From Ailurus styani (taxonomy: Eukaryota; Chordata; Mammalia; Carnivora; Ailuridae), in contig LNAC01000770.1 of the NCBI GenBank assembly GCA_002007465.1, positions 575,610 to 639,609 of the forward strand: 64,000 nucleotides of DNA, given 5' to 3'. The number at the start of each line of letters is the position of its first letter. Positions within the stretch are counted from its first letter, which is position 1. A program made the position numbers and the translations under genes. Below, piece by piece: positions 63,935 through 64,000 of the stretch. Below the pieces are notes generated by a model. The model ran no database searches and had not been told where the DNA came from. It was given only the letters and a program-made list of their open reading frames with translations.

Positions 63935-64000
63935 TTTTTTTTTTCTTTTTAAAGGTTTTATTTATTTGACAGAGCAAGAGAACATAAGTAGGGGGAGTAG
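63935..64000 (-). mobile_element. CAN-SINE, reverse orientation, cut by the window end
   Basis: Poly-T then GGTTTTATTTATTTGACAGA and 'gtagggggagtag', the reversed tail end of a CAN-SINE. Confidence 0.85.

Overview
The window is vertebrate nuclear DNA from a carnivoran mammal. It has intron-rich genes with GT-AG splicing, tRNA-Lys-derived CAN-SINEs ending in (AAATA)n tails, carnivore-type L1 copies, MIR, and MLT1/MLT2/MER21-like LTRs. The SINE variant reading 'gggttaaagcctctgcctt' and the young L1 3' UTR ending '(c)tgtaccccttgggcaaa' make a caniform, probably a mustelid, the best guess. That is an inference from remembered repeat consensus.

Three protein genes and one tRNA gene are well supported. 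PTPN18 (minus strand, 15 coding exons, 15945-32616) encodes a PEST-family protein tyrosine phosphatase. IMP4 (minus strand, 9 coding exons, 43596-47382) encodes a U3 snoRNP Brix protein. CCDC115 (plus strand, 5 coding exons, 48148-51258) encodes a V-ATPase assembly factor. A tRNA-Glu(TTC) gene lies at 53179-53250. IMP4 and CCDC115 are head to head across 765 bp of CpG-rich DNA, a typical bidirectional housekeeping promoter. The order PTPN18-IMP4-CCDC115 matches the block known at human 2q21.1. All exons were traced by hand; the summed reading frames give 452, 291 and 180 residues with every junction in phase.

Layout: 1-3.8 kb holds L1 pieces. 4-14 kb is intergenic with a SINE, a MER21-like LTR carrying a nested L1, a (CA)n tract, old L1 and MIR. 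14.0-15.6 kb is a degenerate GTCTGTCTGG-type array just past the PTPN18 3' end. 15.8-32.6 kb is PTPN18, whose 10.4 kb intron 5 is packed with old and inverted L1 and SINEs. 32.2-33.2 kb is its CpG-rich promoter. 33.8-35.3 kb holds a hAT-type element, a GGTCA-rich degenerate repeat and a second GTCTGTCTGG array. 35.3-43.5 kb is intergenic repeats, 43.5-51.7 kb is IMP4/CCDC115, and 52.5-53.3 kb has a small GC-rich patch and the tRNA. 53.3-64 kb is intergenic and contains LTR elements, a heavily decayed endogenous retrovirus, SINEs and an L1 end.

The three proteins do not form a pathway: one is a signalling phosphatase, one acts in ribosome biogenesis and one in organelle acidification. I found no operon-like, CRISPR-like or other unknown gene system. 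The most notable signals are structural: paired minisatellites flanking PTPN18, a 40-bp L1 insertion with a perfect target duplication, a twin-primed L1, an intragenic CpG island in PTPN18 exon 13, and a perfect DR1 hormone-receptor motif inside a degenerate repeat.
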